The notes: generated by a model from the letters alone, not told the origin. 64,000 bases of DNA from Saccharothrix violaceirubra (GCF_014203755.1 NZ_JACHJS010000001.1:6572001-6636000); one strand, 5' to 3'; positions 48,701 to 57,367 are shown, numbered from the stretch's first letter. Made by a program: numbers and translations.

Positions 48701-48900
48701 CGATGTCGTTCGACGTGCTGCGGCCGGGGTTCGCGGTGCTGTCGTACGGGTCGGCCGTGCTGTCGACGGTCGTGGCCGACGGTGCCGAGTTCGAGGTGCG
48801 GCGCGACGACGGGGCGTTGGCCGCGGACGGGTCGGACAGCCTGCTGGTCCTGTTCCACCACAACGGCGCCGGGCGGCGCGCGGAGGTCCTGACGCCGTGA
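45760..48900 (+). CDS. large secreted subtilisin-like serine protease (S8)
   Basis: 1046 aa from ATG 45760. Sec signal peptide (MRLVAVLTAALLSATGLAGA), an I9-type propeptide, then the catalytic domain with D160 (GVIDTGVDYTHADFGG), H227 (FGHGTHVAGTAAG) and S569 (GGTSMSTPHVAG). A PA-like insert lies between H and S (about 380-510). The C-terminal 400 residues are beta-rich Fn3-like domains (NKSTTRRTASVAYRP). Extracellular. Its place in the aminosugar block suggests use of biopolymers, but no direct link is shown. Confidence 0.93.
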   Translation: MRLVAVLTAALLSATGLAGAQPAGAELTGSGRTATVFVELATSSAVDAFEREDDRGRAIGAARESRRLIGEITDKVLKALRDKDSRARQVARTANAVPGFVVTGDAARLRELSALSEVRSVRAIVPKTASNSGAAQLTRAVKVWQDNGKLGEGLRIGVIDTGVDYTHADFGGEGTVEAYRAVDRTAPWTPNAKVVGGHDFVGDDYDADDPDHATPVPDPNPMDCFGHGTHVAGTAAGYGVETDGSTFRGDHRMLTPEHLDRMRVGPGTAPAAEIYALKVFGCTGSTNLTAEAMDWSLDPNGDGDFSDHLDVVNLSLGTDFGGQDDPDSLFVRKLVRNGVLVVAAAGNGGDFYDAGGAPGNTPEALTVANTRDAHVLLDGLGVTDLGDQPGQYSQDYRDFPALDLTRPVVRIQEESNVDGCGPVSQDLTGKVVWLEWDEDDATRECGSKARTDNAEKAGADGVLLTSTRAIFAAAIAGNATTPVFQFTGPATQRVRPLLDAGTLEVRFQGTGRRALPTLAPSIADTITPTSARGARGPVGAKPDVAAPGDTIVSAAVGTGADGVSKGGTSMSTPHVAGIAALVRETHPDWTVEEVKAAVVNTADATVVSGDDRATGVPEAPMRVGAGRVDARQAVDTDLLAMVADDPGSVGVTFGTVPVNRSALLMKTVRVVNKSTTRRTASVAYRPSTEVPGARIEVRPSEVSVPPGGEARVRVTLRVTASELRKVADPTLRTTEDGRARQFLSEASGLVVVSSGEAAARVPVYAAPKPVSALTAAMADGTVRVNGRGFDRGGYASMVSAFELQGRSPELPPCDDEPQVACAVNGSARGGDLRYVGVTSTPGAEDPVVAFGIAMWGQWYTLGSVASPGVRIDTTGDGEPDFAVTAVKPTDPGGSVKADVWLARTTRLADRATVDERPLNGAFGDVDTNLMDSDVVVLPVGVRALGVDPAAGSARISYTARVTGAYAPPGTTDNVIDTLDVPMSFDVLRPGFAVLSYGSAVLSTVVADGAEFEVRRDDGALAADGSDSLLVLFHHNGAGRRAEVLTP

Positions 48901-48948
48901 CCCGGTTGGCCGTGCCGGTGCGCGTTCGGGACGGCCATACTCGGGCGA

Positions 48949-49863
48949 ATGGGCTTCGTGGTCGGGCTGGACGCGGGAGGAACGGCTACCCGGGCGTTGG
49001 TGTTCGACCTGGACGGCACCCGGCTCGGCGCGGGTGTCGCGGGCGGCGCCAACCCGCACTCGCACCCGCCGGAGCGGGCCGCGCGGCACGTGGGCGAGGC
49101 GTTGCGGATGGCGTTGGACGGGCTCGACGCGGGCAAGGTCGAGTCCGGGGTGCTGGGCATGGCCGGGTCGAGCCGGTTGGGCGACCCCGAGGTCGAGGCG
49201 TTGTTCACGGCGGCGTGGAACTCGGCCGGGCTGCGCTGCCCGATGCGGGTGATCACGGACTGCGAGGCGGCGTTCGCGTCCGGGTCGGCGGCGCCGGACG
49301 GGACCGTGCTGGTCGCGGGCACGGGGTCGATCTCGGCGCGGATCGTCGACCACCGGCTGGTGTCGGCCGGCGGCGGGTACGGGTGGCTGCTCGGTGACGA
49401 GGGGTCGGCGTTCTGGATCGGGCGCGAGGCCGTGCGGGCGACGTTGCGCGAAGTCGCGCGGCCGGGGCCGTTGGCACGGGCCGTGTTGGCGCACGCCGGG
49501 GTGACGTCGGGGGACCGGCGGCGGGCGTTGATCGTGGCGGCGAACGCGGGTGCGCCGGTGCGGTTGGCGGAGTTCGCGCCGTTGGTGACGGCGAACGCGC
49601 ACGATCCCGTGGCCGACGACATCATCGCGTCGGCCGTCGAGCACCTGGTGGACCTGGCGTTGGCGGACCGGGGACGGGACGAGCTGACGCCGCTCGTGCT
49701 GATCGGCAGCCTGGTGCACGCGACGGCGATCGGTCCGCGGCTGCGGCGTGCGCTCGCGACGCGGACGTCGGCGCCGATCCACGTGGCGTCGGGCGCGGCG
49801 GCGGGTGCCGCGTGGCTGGCGGCGGTGTCCCTCCTGGGCGAGAGCGCTCCCCGTCTCCGGTAA
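48949..49863 (+). CDS. BadF/BadG-type N-acetylglucosamine kinase
   Basis: 304 aa from ATG 48949. ASKHA kinase: phosphate-1 loop FVVGLDAGGTATRALVFDLD, RVITDCEAAFASG, VLVAGTGSISARIVD, GGYGWLLGDEGSAFWIGREA. Matches the eukaryotic-like NAGK group rather than ROK-type NagK. Predicted to make GlcNAc-6-P from GlcNAc released by the GH3 enzyme, feeding NagA. Confidence 0.85.
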   Translation: MGFVVGLDAGGTATRALVFDLDGTRLGAGVAGGANPHSHPPERAARHVGEALRMALDGLDAGKVESGVLGMAGSSRLGDPEVEALFTAAWNSAGLRCPMRVITDCEAAFASGSAAPDGTVLVAGTGSISARIVDHRLVSAGGGYGWLLGDEGSAFWIGREAVRATLREVARPGPLARAVLAHAGVTSGDRRRALIVAANAGAPVRLAEFAPLVTANAHDPVADDIIASAVEHLVDLALADRGRDELTPLVLIGSLVHATAIGPRLRRALATRTSAPIHVASGAAAGAAWLAAVSLLGESAPRLR

Positions 49864-49867
49864 GCCC

Positions 49868-49981
49868 GCGAGTTGTGCGTTCGGACACCGCGAGTCGTGC
49901 GTTCAGGACGGGTCCGGTGCCTGAACGCACATTTCACGGTGTCCGAACGCACATTTCGTGGTGTCTGAACGTATGACTCGC
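49868..49981. repeat. 22-bp unit array R6 (two forward, three reverse units)
   Basis: Forward 49868-49889 and 49890-49911; centre GTCC; reverse 49916-49937, 49938-49959, 49960-49981. It fills the complete convergent gap between the kinase and DUF3159 genes, with 4 bp to spare on each side. Confidence 0.92.
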
Positions 49982-49985
49982 GCGG

Positions 49986-50618
49986 TCAGGAGCGGGGGTG
50001 GCGCAGACCGGGGTGGTCGGCGGGGAGGGTGCGGCGGATGAGCCACCAGCTCACCGCGATGCAGGCGAGTTGGAGCGGCCACGTCATGACGCCCCGGGCG
50101 AAGCCCAGCACCAGGACCTGACCGGACAGCCACAGGGTGCCGAAGACGACGACGCGCAGCACGTACTGGCCCACCCACGCCCAGCTCGCCACGCGGTAGG
50201 CGCGCATCAGGTCGGGATCGCGCCGCCAGCGGAACTTCTGGCCGGTCAGCAGGCCGACCACCACGCCCAGCAGCGGCCAGCGGATCACGATGCTCGCCGC
50301 CCAGGCCAGCGCGCTGCCCACGTTGAGGAAGATCTGGAGCAGGAAGAAGTCCTCGGGCCGGCCGGTCTGCAACGCGATGTACGCGGCCAGCACCACCAGC
50401 GCCACGGACACCAGCACGGCACGCGGCCGGTCGCCGCGCACCACCCGCACGACACCGATCGCGACACCGCAGGCCACGGCCGCGATCGCCCCGCCGATGA
50501 TCGACTGCCCGCCCAGCAGCCAGCCGAACGCGAACAGCAGCGGCGGCAGCGACGCGTCCAGTGCGCCGCCACGACCGCCGAGCAGCTCGCCAAGTGTCTC
50601 GGGACGGGTGTCGGTCAT
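49986..50618 (-). CDS. DUF3159 family membrane protein
   Basis: 210 aa from ATG 50618. Family pattern: TLGELLGGRGGALDASLPPL, LLFAFGWLLGGQSIIGGAIA, GLLTGQKFRWRRDPDLMRAY, then several helices; about five to six membrane segments. Actinobacterial, function unknown. An iron-box-like palindrome lies 14 bp before its start, so it may be iron-regulated. Confidence 0.88.
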   Translation of the reverse strand: MTDTRPETLGELLGGRGGALDASLPPLLFAFGWLLGGQSIIGGAIAAVACGVAIGVVRVVRGDRPRAVLVSVALVVLAAYIALQTGRPEDFFLLQIFLNVGSALAWAASIVIRWPLLGVVVGLLTGQKFRWRRDPDLMRAYRVASWAWVGQYVLRVVVFGTLWLSGQVLVLGFARGVMTWPLQLACIAVSWWLIRRTLPADHPGLRHPRS

Positions 50619-50632
50619 GCCACCAGCGTGCC

Positions 50633-50646
50633 TTAGGCGAACCTAA
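50633..50646. promoter_or_regulatory. DtxR/IdeR iron-box-like site upstream of DUF3159
   Basis: TTAGGCGAACCTAA, arms TTAGG/CCTAA. Aligned to the 19-bp consensus ending GGCTAACCTAA it matches in about 14 positions, with one change in the right half. Confidence 0.5.
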
Positions 50647-50713
50647 GTCAGGTAACGGACCCGCATCACCCCATTGACCCCGGTGACCCCGGTCACTAGC
50701 GTGGCCGGAAATC

Positions 50714-50732
50714 GTCTGGAAAGTTAACAGAC
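50714..50732. promoter_or_regulatory. possible ROK operator before the ABC/GH4 operon
   Basis: GTCTG, nine bases containing AAGTTAA, CAGAC, just before the RBS of the ROK gene. Position fits autoregulation. Confidence 0.35.
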
Positions 50733-50742
50733 AGGAGAGACG

Positions 50743-51963
50743 ATGCGAGCCGGCAGCCCCCGACTTCTGCGCGAGATCAACGACCGCGCGGCGATCGAGG
50801 CATTGCTGCGCAACGGCCCGCTGACCAGGTCGGACCTCGAAGGGATCATCGGTCTCTCGAAGCCCGCGACGGCCCAGCTGCTGACCCGGCTGGAGACCGA
50901 CGGCATGGTCCTGCGCAACGGTCTGCGCGGCGGCGGACGCGGCCCGCGCGCGCAGCTCTGGACGGTCAACGGCGCCCTCGCCCACGTCGCCGCCGTCGAC
51001 CTCACGCCCGACGCGATCGACGTCGCGGTGGCCGACATCTCCGGCACGCTGCTCACCGAGCACAGCGCGCCCATGCCGCGCACCGACGTGCTCGACGCCT
51101 TCCACGCCGCCGTCCGACAGGCCGCCGGCCAGGCCGGGCTGACCACCGAAGCCCTGCACCACGTCGTCGTCGGCAGCCCCGGCGCGGTCGACCCGGCGAC
51201 CGGACGGCTCGTCTACGCGCCGCACATGCCCGGCTGGTCGGACGTGGACGACCTGCCGCGCACGCTGGAGGCCCTGCTCGACACCGGCGTCACGGTCGAG
51301 AACGACGTCAACCTCGTCGCGCTGGAGGAGATGATCGCGGGCCGGGCCACCGACGTGCGCGACTTCGTCCTGATCTGGCCCGCCGACGCGGTCGGCGCGG
51401 CGGTCGTCGTCAACGGCGTGCTGCTGCGCGGCGCGACCGGCGGCGCGGGCGAAATAGACGCCATGCGCGTGCCCGACCGCGCCGGCGCCGACACCGGCAC
51501 GACCCGCGCGGGCAGCCGTTACGGCGAACTGCTCGACAACGCCGCCGTCGTCCGGCTCGCCCGCGCGCACGGCCTGACCGCGCGCACCGCGCAGTCCGCG
51601 GTGCGCAAGGCCGAACCGTCGAGCCCGTTCCTGCTCGACCTGGCCCGGCGGATCGCGACCGGTATCGCGAACGTCGTCGCCGTGCTCGACCCCGAACTCG
51701 TGCTGCTCTCGGGCGAGGTCGCCCACGCGGGCGGCACGGCGCTCGCCGACCTCGTCGCCGAGCAGCTGCACCGACTGGTGGTGCCCCGCACCCCGGTCCA
51801 ACTGGCCATGGTCACCGGGAAACCCGTGCGCTCCGGCGCACTGCATTCCGCTCTCTCGGTCGCCAGGGAACAGGTGTTCGGTCTGCCCGCCGCCACGACC
51901 GAACCCTTCCGCGGCCCGCGTCTCGACCAGCGGTCCGCGGCAACGTCACCGTCCGCACGTTGA
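50743..51963 (+). CDS. ROK-family transcriptional regulator
   Basis: 406 aa from ATG 50743, RBS AGGAGAGA. N-terminal winged helix (NDRAAIEALLRNGPLTRSDL, IGLSKPATAQLLTRLETDGM) followed by the ROK fold (VVVGSPGAVDPATGRLVYAP, VENDVNLVALEEM). The ROK zinc motif with three Cys is missing; the equivalent loop (VPDRAGADTGTTRAGSRYGE) has none, so the protein is a sensor without kinase activity. First gene of an operon with an ABC importer, GH4 enzyme and kinase, which it most likely controls. Confidence 0.9.
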   Translation: MRAGSPRLLREINDRAAIEALLRNGPLTRSDLEGIIGLSKPATAQLLTRLETDGMVLRNGLRGGGRGPRAQLWTVNGALAHVAAVDLTPDAIDVAVADISGTLLTEHSAPMPRTDVLDAFHAAVRQAAGQAGLTTEALHHVVVGSPGAVDPATGRLVYAPHMPGWSDVDDLPRTLEALLDTGVTVENDVNLVALEEMIAGRATDVRDFVLIWPADAVGAAVVVNGVLLRGATGGAGEIDAMRVPDRAGADTGTTRAGSRYGELLDNAAVVRLARAHGLTARTAQSAVRKAEPSSPFLLDLARRIATGIANVVAVLDPELVLLSGEVAHAGGTALADLVAEQLHRLVVPRTPVQLAMVTGKPVRSGALHSALSVAREQVFGLPAATTEPFRGPRLDQRSAATSPSAR

Positions 51964-51980
51964 TCCGAAGAGGAGAGCAA

Positions 51981-53303
51981 ATGCGCAAGATCTCCCGCGC
52001 GGCGTTGCTGTGCGTCGCCGCCGCGGTCTCGTTGACCGCCTGTGCGGCGGGCGCGGGCAACAACAACACAGCCGCAACGACGGCTCCGGGCAAGGACGAC
52101 AAGTTCTCCTTGACCGTGTGGAGCAACTTCTCCGGCCGTGAGCAGGACGAACTGACCAAGGCGTTGGACAGCTTCAAGAAGAAGTACCCCAACGCCGAGA
52201 TCAAGCACGAGGGCAGCCAGGACGACGACAAGATCACCGCGGGCATCCGCGGCGGCAACCCGCCGGACGTCGCGCTGTCGTTCACCACCGACAACATCGG
52301 CCAGTTCTGCTCCAGCGGCACGTTCCAGGACCTCAAGCCGTTCATCGAGCGGGACAAGGTCGACCTCGGGCAGATCCCCGACGCGGTGCGCTCCTACACC
52401 GAGTACAAGGGCCAGCGGTGCGCGCTGCCGGTCCTGAGCGACGTGTACGGCCTGTACTACAACAAGGACATCCTCGCGGCGGCCGGCATCACCACGCCGC
52501 CGAAGACGATCGCCGAGCTGGTCGACTTCGCCAAGCGCACCACCAAGAAGGCGGCCGACGGCTCCATCGAGGTCGCGGGCTTCCTGCCCTCGCCCCAGTT
52601 CTACGAGAACCGGGCGCAGATGCTCGCACCGGCGTTCGGCGCGAAGTGGTTCGGCGCCGACGGCAAGTCCTCGCTCAGCACCCCCGAGTGGCAGGACATG
52701 TACAAGTTCCAGAAGGAACTCGTGGACTTCTACGGCTACGACAACCTGGAGCGGTTCCGCGCGGGCCTGGGCCAGGAGTACTCCGCCGACCACGCCTTCC
52801 ACCAGCAGAAGATCGCCATGATGATCGACGGCGAGTACCGCACGGCGTTCCTCAAGGACCAGGCGCCGACCGTCAAGTACGGCACCGCGCCGGTCCCGAC
52901 CGCGAAGCCCGACCTGTACGGCACCGGCCTGACCACCGGCACGATCGTCGGCATCCCCAAGGGCGCCAAGAACCCCGCCGCCTCGTGGGAGCTGATCAAG
53001 CACCTCGGGTTCGACACCGACGCGATCGTCGGCCTGTCCAACGGCCTGAAGAACATCCCGCACACCAAGGCGGCGCTGGCCGACCCGAAGCTCGAGGTCG
53101 ACGAGAACTTCAAGACGTTCATCGACCTCGCGGCGGGCGGCAAGCTCCAGGGCAACGTGTCGACCCCGATCGGCGACGCGCACATCAAGGCCGTCGGCGA
53201 CTTCTCCTCGAGCTGGCAGGCGGGCGCGGTCCCGGACCTGGTGGCCGGGCTCAAGGAGATCGACAAGCAGATCGACGACCAGATCGCCAAGAGCGGCAAG
53301 TAG
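51981..53303 (+). CDS. sugar-binding lipoprotein of ABC transporter
   Basis: 440 aa from ATG 51981 with GAGGAGAG. Lipobox LTAC near residue 21, then an Asn/Thr-rich linker. Family 1 binding protein: FSLTVWSNFSGREQDELTKA, PPDVALSFTTDNIGQFCSSG, CALPVLSDVYGLYYNKDILA. Substrate probably a disaccharide or beta-glucoside judging from the GH4 gene downstream. Confidence 0.9.
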   Translation: MRKISRAALLCVAAAVSLTACAAGAGNNNTAATTAPGKDDKFSLTVWSNFSGREQDELTKALDSFKKKYPNAEIKHEGSQDDDKITAGIRGGNPPDVALSFTTDNIGQFCSSGTFQDLKPFIERDKVDLGQIPDAVRSYTEYKGQRCALPVLSDVYGLYYNKDILAAAGITTPPKTIAELVDFAKRTTKKAADGSIEVAGFLPSPQFYENRAQMLAPAFGAKWFGADGKSSLSTPEWQDMYKFQKELVDFYGYDNLERFRAGLGQEYSADHAFHQQKIAMMIDGEYRTAFLKDQAPTVKYGTAPVPTAKPDLYGTGLTTGTIVGIPKGAKNPAASWELIKHLGFDTDAIVGLSNGLKNIPHTKAALADPKLEVDENFKTFIDLAAGGKLQGNVSTPIGDAHIKAVGDFSSSWQAGAVPDLVAGLKEIDKQIDDQIAKSGK

Positions 53304-53305
53304 CG

Positions 53306-54289
53306 ATGACCGCCACGCTCGACCGCGTGGACGTGCCCGGGGCCGCCCCTTCACGGCGGCCCCGGGCCCGCGGGCGACTCGTCGCCCTGGCCTTCATGGC
53401 ACCCGCGCTGATCGGTTTCCTCGCGTTCTTCGGCTACCCGCTGATCGCCACGATCGGGTTCTCGTTCACCAAGTACGACCTGATCAACCCGCCGAAGTGG
53501 ATCGGCTTCGCCAACTACGAGTACATGTTCTCCGACAAGCTGTTCCGCACGTCGGTGTACAACACCCTGTGGTTCGTGGTCGTGCTGACGACCGCGCGCC
53601 TGGTGTTCACGCTCGGCGTGGCGTCGGTGATCGCCCGGCTCAAGTCGGGCGTCGGCCTGATCCGCACGCTGTGCTACCTGCCGTCGCTGGCACCGCCGGT
53701 CGCCGCGACCCTGGTGTTCTTCATGGTCATGCGGCCCAACGGCGGCCCGGTCGACGAGTTCCTCGACTGGTTCGGCATCCAGAGCCCGCTGTGGTTCGCC
53801 GACCCGGCGTGGGCCAAGGGCGGCATCACCGCGGTGATGCTGTGGGTGTCCGGCGACCTGATGATCATCATCCTGGCCGCGATCCTGGACGTGCCGCAGG
53901 AGCAGTACGAGGCGGCCGAACTCGACGGCGCCGGCCCGCTGCGCCGCTGGTGGCACATCACGCTGCCGTCGATCTCGCCGGTCCTGCTGTTCGGCGTGGT
54001 CAACTCGATCATCCTGGCGTTGCAGCTGTTCACCCAGGCCGTGGTGGCGGGGTCGGCGGCGAGCGGGTCGGCGGAGGCCACCGGGAACACGAAGTACCTC
54101 GGGTACCCGGAGAACTCGACCCTGACGTTCCCGGCCTGGCTGTACACGCAGGGCTTCCGCTACTTCGACATGGGCTACGCGGCGGCGATGGCGACCGTGC
54201 TGTTCATCGTGTCGTTCGCGGCCACGGCCGTGCTCGTGCACCGCATGCGCAAGAACTCTCATCAGGAAGAAGGAGGGCCGGGAGCGTGA
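53306..54289 (+). CDS. sugar ABC transporter permease, MalF-type
   Basis: 327 aa from ATG 53306, 2 bp after the binding protein stop. Six helices starting LVALAFMAPALIGFLAFFGY; EAA loop VPQEQYEAAELDGAGPLRRW. The loop between the last two helices (SAASGSAEATGNTKYLGYPE) is longer than usual. Stop overlaps the next gene (GTGA). Confidence 0.9.
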   Translation: MTATLDRVDVPGAAPSRRPRARGRLVALAFMAPALIGFLAFFGYPLIATIGFSFTKYDLINPPKWIGFANYEYMFSDKLFRTSVYNTLWFVVVLTTARLVFTLGVASVIARLKSGVGLIRTLCYLPSLAPPVAATLVFFMVMRPNGGPVDEFLDWFGIQSPLWFADPAWAKGGITAVMLWVSGDLMIIILAAILDVPQEQYEAAELDGAGPLRRWWHITLPSISPVLLFGVVNSIILALQLFTQAVVAGSAASGSAEATGNTKYLGYPENSTLTFPAWLYTQGFRYFDMGYAAAMATVLFIVSFAATAVLVHRMRKNSHQEEGGPGA

Positions 54290-55119
54290 CGGGTGTTTGG
54301 CGTCGCCGGCTCGACTGGATCGCCGTGCACAGCCTGGGCCTCGCCCTCGGCCTGATGTTCGCCCTGCCGGTCCTGTTCGTGATCCTCACCGCCGTGATGT
54401 CGGATTCTCAGGCGTTCACGGCGCAACTGTGGCCACGCGAGTGGCACTGGGAGAACTTCGTCGAGGTCTTCGACAAGGCTCCGCTGCTGAAGTACCTGGT
54501 CAACAGCTTGACGTATGCGCTGCTGGCCACGGCGGGCATGCTGCTGTCGTCGATACCTGCGGCGTACGCGCTGGCGAAACTGCGCTGGCGCGGCCGGAAC
54601 GCGGTCTTCCTGCTCGTGGTCGGTGCGATGATGCTGCCGCCGCAGGTGGTCGCCGTCCCGCTGTACGACACGTGGTCCAGCCTCGGGCTGACCGGCACGC
54701 TGGTGCCGCTGATCGTGCCGTACTTCCTGTTCGACGCGTTCAGCATCTTCCTGCTGCGCCAGTTCTTCCTGACCATCCCACAGTCCTATGTGGACGCGGC
54801 GCGGGTCGACGGCTGTACCGAGTTCCAGACGCTGACGCGGATCGTCGTGCCGATGGCGAAGCCGGGCATCGCGGCCACCGCGCTGTTCTGCTTCCTCTAC
54901 ACCTGGAACGACTACTTCGGCCCGCTGCTCTACACCGGCGAGAAGCCGGACCAGTGGACGTTGTCGCTGGCCCTGTCGTCGTTCAAGGGCATGCACCACG
55001 TCCAGTGGAACCTGACCATGGCCGTCACGCTGCTGATCATGGTCCCGGCGGTGGTCCTGTTCGTCCTCGCCCAGCGCTCGTTCGTCAAGGGAATCACGTT
55101 CACGGGGGTAAAAGGGTGA
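54286..55119 (+). CDS. sugar ABC transporter permease, MalG-type
   Basis: 277 aa from GTG 54286. Six helices from SLGLALGLMFALPVLFVILT; EAA loop IPQSYVDAARVDGCTEFQTL. Partner of the preceding permease. No ATPase gene in the operon, so a shared MsiK-type ATPase is expected elsewhere. Stop overlaps the GH4 start (GTGA). Confidence 0.9.
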   Translation: MTGVWRRRLDWIAVHSLGLALGLMFALPVLFVILTAVMSDSQAFTAQLWPREWHWENFVEVFDKAPLLKYLVNSLTYALLATAGMLLSSIPAAYALAKLRWRGRNAVFLLVVGAMMLPPQVVAVPLYDTWSSLGLTGTLVPLIVPYFLFDAFSIFLLRQFFLTIPQSYVDAARVDGCTEFQTLTRIVVPMAKPGIAATALFCFLYTWNDYFGPLLYTGEKPDQWTLSLALSSFKGMHHVQWNLTMAVTLLIMVPAVVLFVLAQRSFVKGITFTGVKG

Positions 55120-56375
55120 AGCTCACCGTTGTCGGCGGCGGGTCCACGTACACGCCGGAGCTGGTCGACGGCATCGCGGGCCGGCGCACCAGCCTCGCGG
55201 TCGACGAGATCGTGCTGGTCGACCCGGACGCCGACCGGCTCGCCGTCGTCGGCGCGTTCGCCCAGCGCCTGCTCGCGCACGCCGGGCACCAGGCCCGCGT
55301 CACCACGACGTCCTCCCTGGAGGAGGGCGTGGACGGCGCGTCCGCCGTACTGCTGCAACTGCGGGTCGGCGGGCAGGCGGCCCGCGCGTCCGACGAGACG
55401 TTCCCGCTGGCCTGCGGCTGCGTCGGCCAGGAGACGACCGGTGCCGGCGGCCTGGCCAAGGCGCTGCGCACGGTCCCGGTCGTGCTGGACATCGCCGAAC
55501 GGGTGCGCCGACTGGCTGGTGACGACACGTGGATCGTGAACTTCACCAACCCCGTCGGCATCGTCACACGGGCACTGCTGCAGGCCGGGCACCGCGCGGT
55601 CGGGCTGTGCAACGTCGCGATCACGTTCCAGCGCTGGACGTCCGAGCTGCTCGGCGTGACGCCGGACGCGGTGCGGCTGGACCACGTCGGCCTCAACCAC
55701 CTGTCGTGGGCGACCGGCGTGCACGTCGACGGCGTCGACCGGCTGCCCGAACTGATCACGACGCACGGCGAGGACCTCGGCACCCACATCGGGCTGCCGG
55801 CGTCGCTGATGCGCCGGCTTGGCATGGTGCCGTCGTACTACCTCAAGTACTTCTACGACCACGACGAGGTCGTGGCCAGGCAGAAGAAGGAGCCGCCGCG
55901 GGCCGAGGTCGTCTCGGCCGTGGAGAAGGAGCTGCTCGACCTCTACCGGGACACGTCGGTGGTGACCAAGCCCGACGCGTTGTCCCAGCGCGGCGGGGCG
56001 TACTACTCCGAGGCGGCCGTGCAGCTCGTGCACGCGTTGACCGGCGGAACGGGTGCCGAACAGCACGTGGTGAACGTGCGCAACGGCGGCACCCTGCCGT
56101 TCCTGCCCGACGACGCGGTGGTCGAGGTGCCGGCGGAGGTCACGCGCGACGGGGCACGACCGCTGCCGGTCGCCCCCGTGCCGCCGTCGATCTCGGGGCT
56201 GATCTCGCACGTGACCGCGTACGAGTACCTGGCGCTGGACGCGGCCGTGCGCGGCGGGCGCGACCGGGTGGCCGACGCGCTGCTGGCGCACCCGTTGATC
56301 GGTCAGCGGGCGACGGCGGAACGGCTGGCCGACGAGCTGGTGGCGCGCAACCGGGACCACCTCGCGTGGGCGTAG
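55116..56375 (+). CDS. GH4 family 6-phospho-beta-glucosidase-like enzyme
   Basis: 419 aa from GTG 55116. NAD-binding N-terminus KLTVVGGGSTYTPELVDGIA, metal ligands in GLCNVAITFQRW (Cys) and DHVGLNHLSW (His), plus WIVNFTNPVGIVTRALLQ. GH4 enzymes cleave glycosides through NAD-dependent oxidation and need Mn2+; most act on 6-phosphoglycosides. Coupled to the permease gene and followed by a kinase, which could supply the phosphate. Confidence 0.92.
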   Translation: MKLTVVGGGSTYTPELVDGIAGRRTSLAVDEIVLVDPDADRLAVVGAFAQRLLAHAGHQARVTTTSSLEEGVDGASAVLLQLRVGGQAARASDETFPLACGCVGQETTGAGGLAKALRTVPVVLDIAERVRRLAGDDTWIVNFTNPVGIVTRALLQAGHRAVGLCNVAITFQRWTSELLGVTPDAVRLDHVGLNHLSWATGVHVDGVDRLPELITTHGEDLGTHIGLPASLMRRLGMVPSYYLKYFYDHDEVVARQKKEPPRAEVVSAVEKELLDLYRDTSVVTKPDALSQRGGAYYSEAAVQLVHALTGGTGAEQHVVNVRNGGTLPFLPDDAVVEVPAEVTRDGARPLPVAPVPPSISGLISHVTAYEYLALDAAVRGGRDRVADALLAHPLIGQRATAERLADELVARNRDHLAWA

Positions 56376-56389
56376 TTCGGGGGGAAGAA

Positions 56390-57367
56390 ATGACGGAGCG
56401 GGTGCTGGCCATCGACGGCGGCAACAGCAAGACGGCCGTGGCGCTGGTCGACGTGGCGGGCCGCGTGCTCGCCCAGGTGCGCGGTCCGGGCGCGTCGCCG
56501 CAGAACGTCGGTCTCGCGCGCAGCCGGGAGGTCTTCGACTCCCTGGTGCGCGAGACCGCGCGTCGGGCGGGCCTTTCGCCGGACGAGCGGATCGCCACGC
56601 ACACGGCGGCCTACCTCGCCGGCGCCGACCTGCCCAAGGAGGAGGAAGACCTGACGGCCGCGCTCGCCGGGCTGTGGTCGGAGACGATCGTGGTGGGCAA
56701 CGACACGTTCGCGCTGCTGCGGGCGGGAACATCCGACGGCGTCGGTGTCGCCGTGGTGTGCGGCGCGGGGATCAACTGCGTGGGCGTGGCGGCGGACGGT
56801 CGGACGCACCGGTTCCCGGCGTTGGGGCGGATCTCCGGCGACTGGGGCGGTGGCAGCCACCTGGGTGCCGAGGCGTTGTGGCTGGCCGTGCGCGCGGAGG
56901 ACGGGCGCGGTGAGCCCACCGCCCTCGTGGCCGCCCTGAAGGCCCACTACGGCGTGCGCTCGATCGCCGACGCGGTGGAGTCGTTGCACTTCGGGAAGGT
57001 CGAGTTCGACCCGCACCCCCTGTGCCCGCTGCTGTTCTCGGTGGCGCGGGACGGGGACGCCGTGGCCCGGCGGGTGGTCGACCGGCTGGTCGAGGAGATC
57101 ACGCTGCTGGCCGGCGTGTCGTTGCGGCGGCTCGGGTTGCTGGGCGAGGCCGTGGACGTCGTGCTCGGCGGCGGCGTGGTGACCGGTACCGACGTGGCCC
57201 GGTTCGTGGCTTCGTCGTTGTCCGCCACGGCACCGCTGGCCCGGGTGCGGGTGGTGGACGTGCCGCCGGTCGTGGGCGCGGCGTTGTTGGGGTTGGACGC
57301 GCTGAACGCCGACCCGTCGGCCGAGGCGCGGCTGCGCGCGGCGTACGAACCCCTGAGCGTCGACTGA
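56390..57367 (+). CDS. BadF/BadG-type sugar kinase of the GH4 operon
   Basis: 325 aa from ATG 56390, RBS GGGGGAAG. ASKHA motifs: VLAIDGGNSKTAVALVDVAG, VVGNDTFALLRAG, VAVVCGAGINCVGVAADG, GRISGDWGGGSHLGAEALWL, VVLGGGVVTG. Related to but clearly different from the kinase at 48949. It likely phosphorylates the imported sugar before or after GH4 cleavage. Confidence 0.85.
   Translation: MTERVLAIDGGNSKTAVALVDVAGRVLAQVRGPGASPQNVGLARSREVFDSLVRETARRAGLSPDERIATHTAAYLAGADLPKEEEDLTAALAGLWSETIVVGNDTFALLRAGTSDGVGVAVVCGAGINCVGVAADGRTHRFPALGRISGDWGGGSHLGAEALWLAVRAEDGRGEPTALVAALKAHYGVRSIADAVESLHFGKVEFDPHPLCPLLFSVARDGDAVARRVVDRLVEEITLLAGVSLRRLGLLGEAVDVVLGGGVVTGTDVARFVASSLSATAPLARVRVVDVPPVVGAALLGLDALNADPSAEARLRAAYEPLSVD

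Noticed and set aside
45201..49397. A 1398-aa plus-strand frame over the FadR, subtilase and kinase genes
   Set aside because: It is a shifted shadow, rich in Arg and Gly, crossing three recognised genes.
48949..57367. The two BadF-type kinases as recent duplicates
   Set aside because: Their motifs differ (GLDAGGTATRALV against AIDGGNSKTAVAL) and overall similarity looks low; they belong to different operons.
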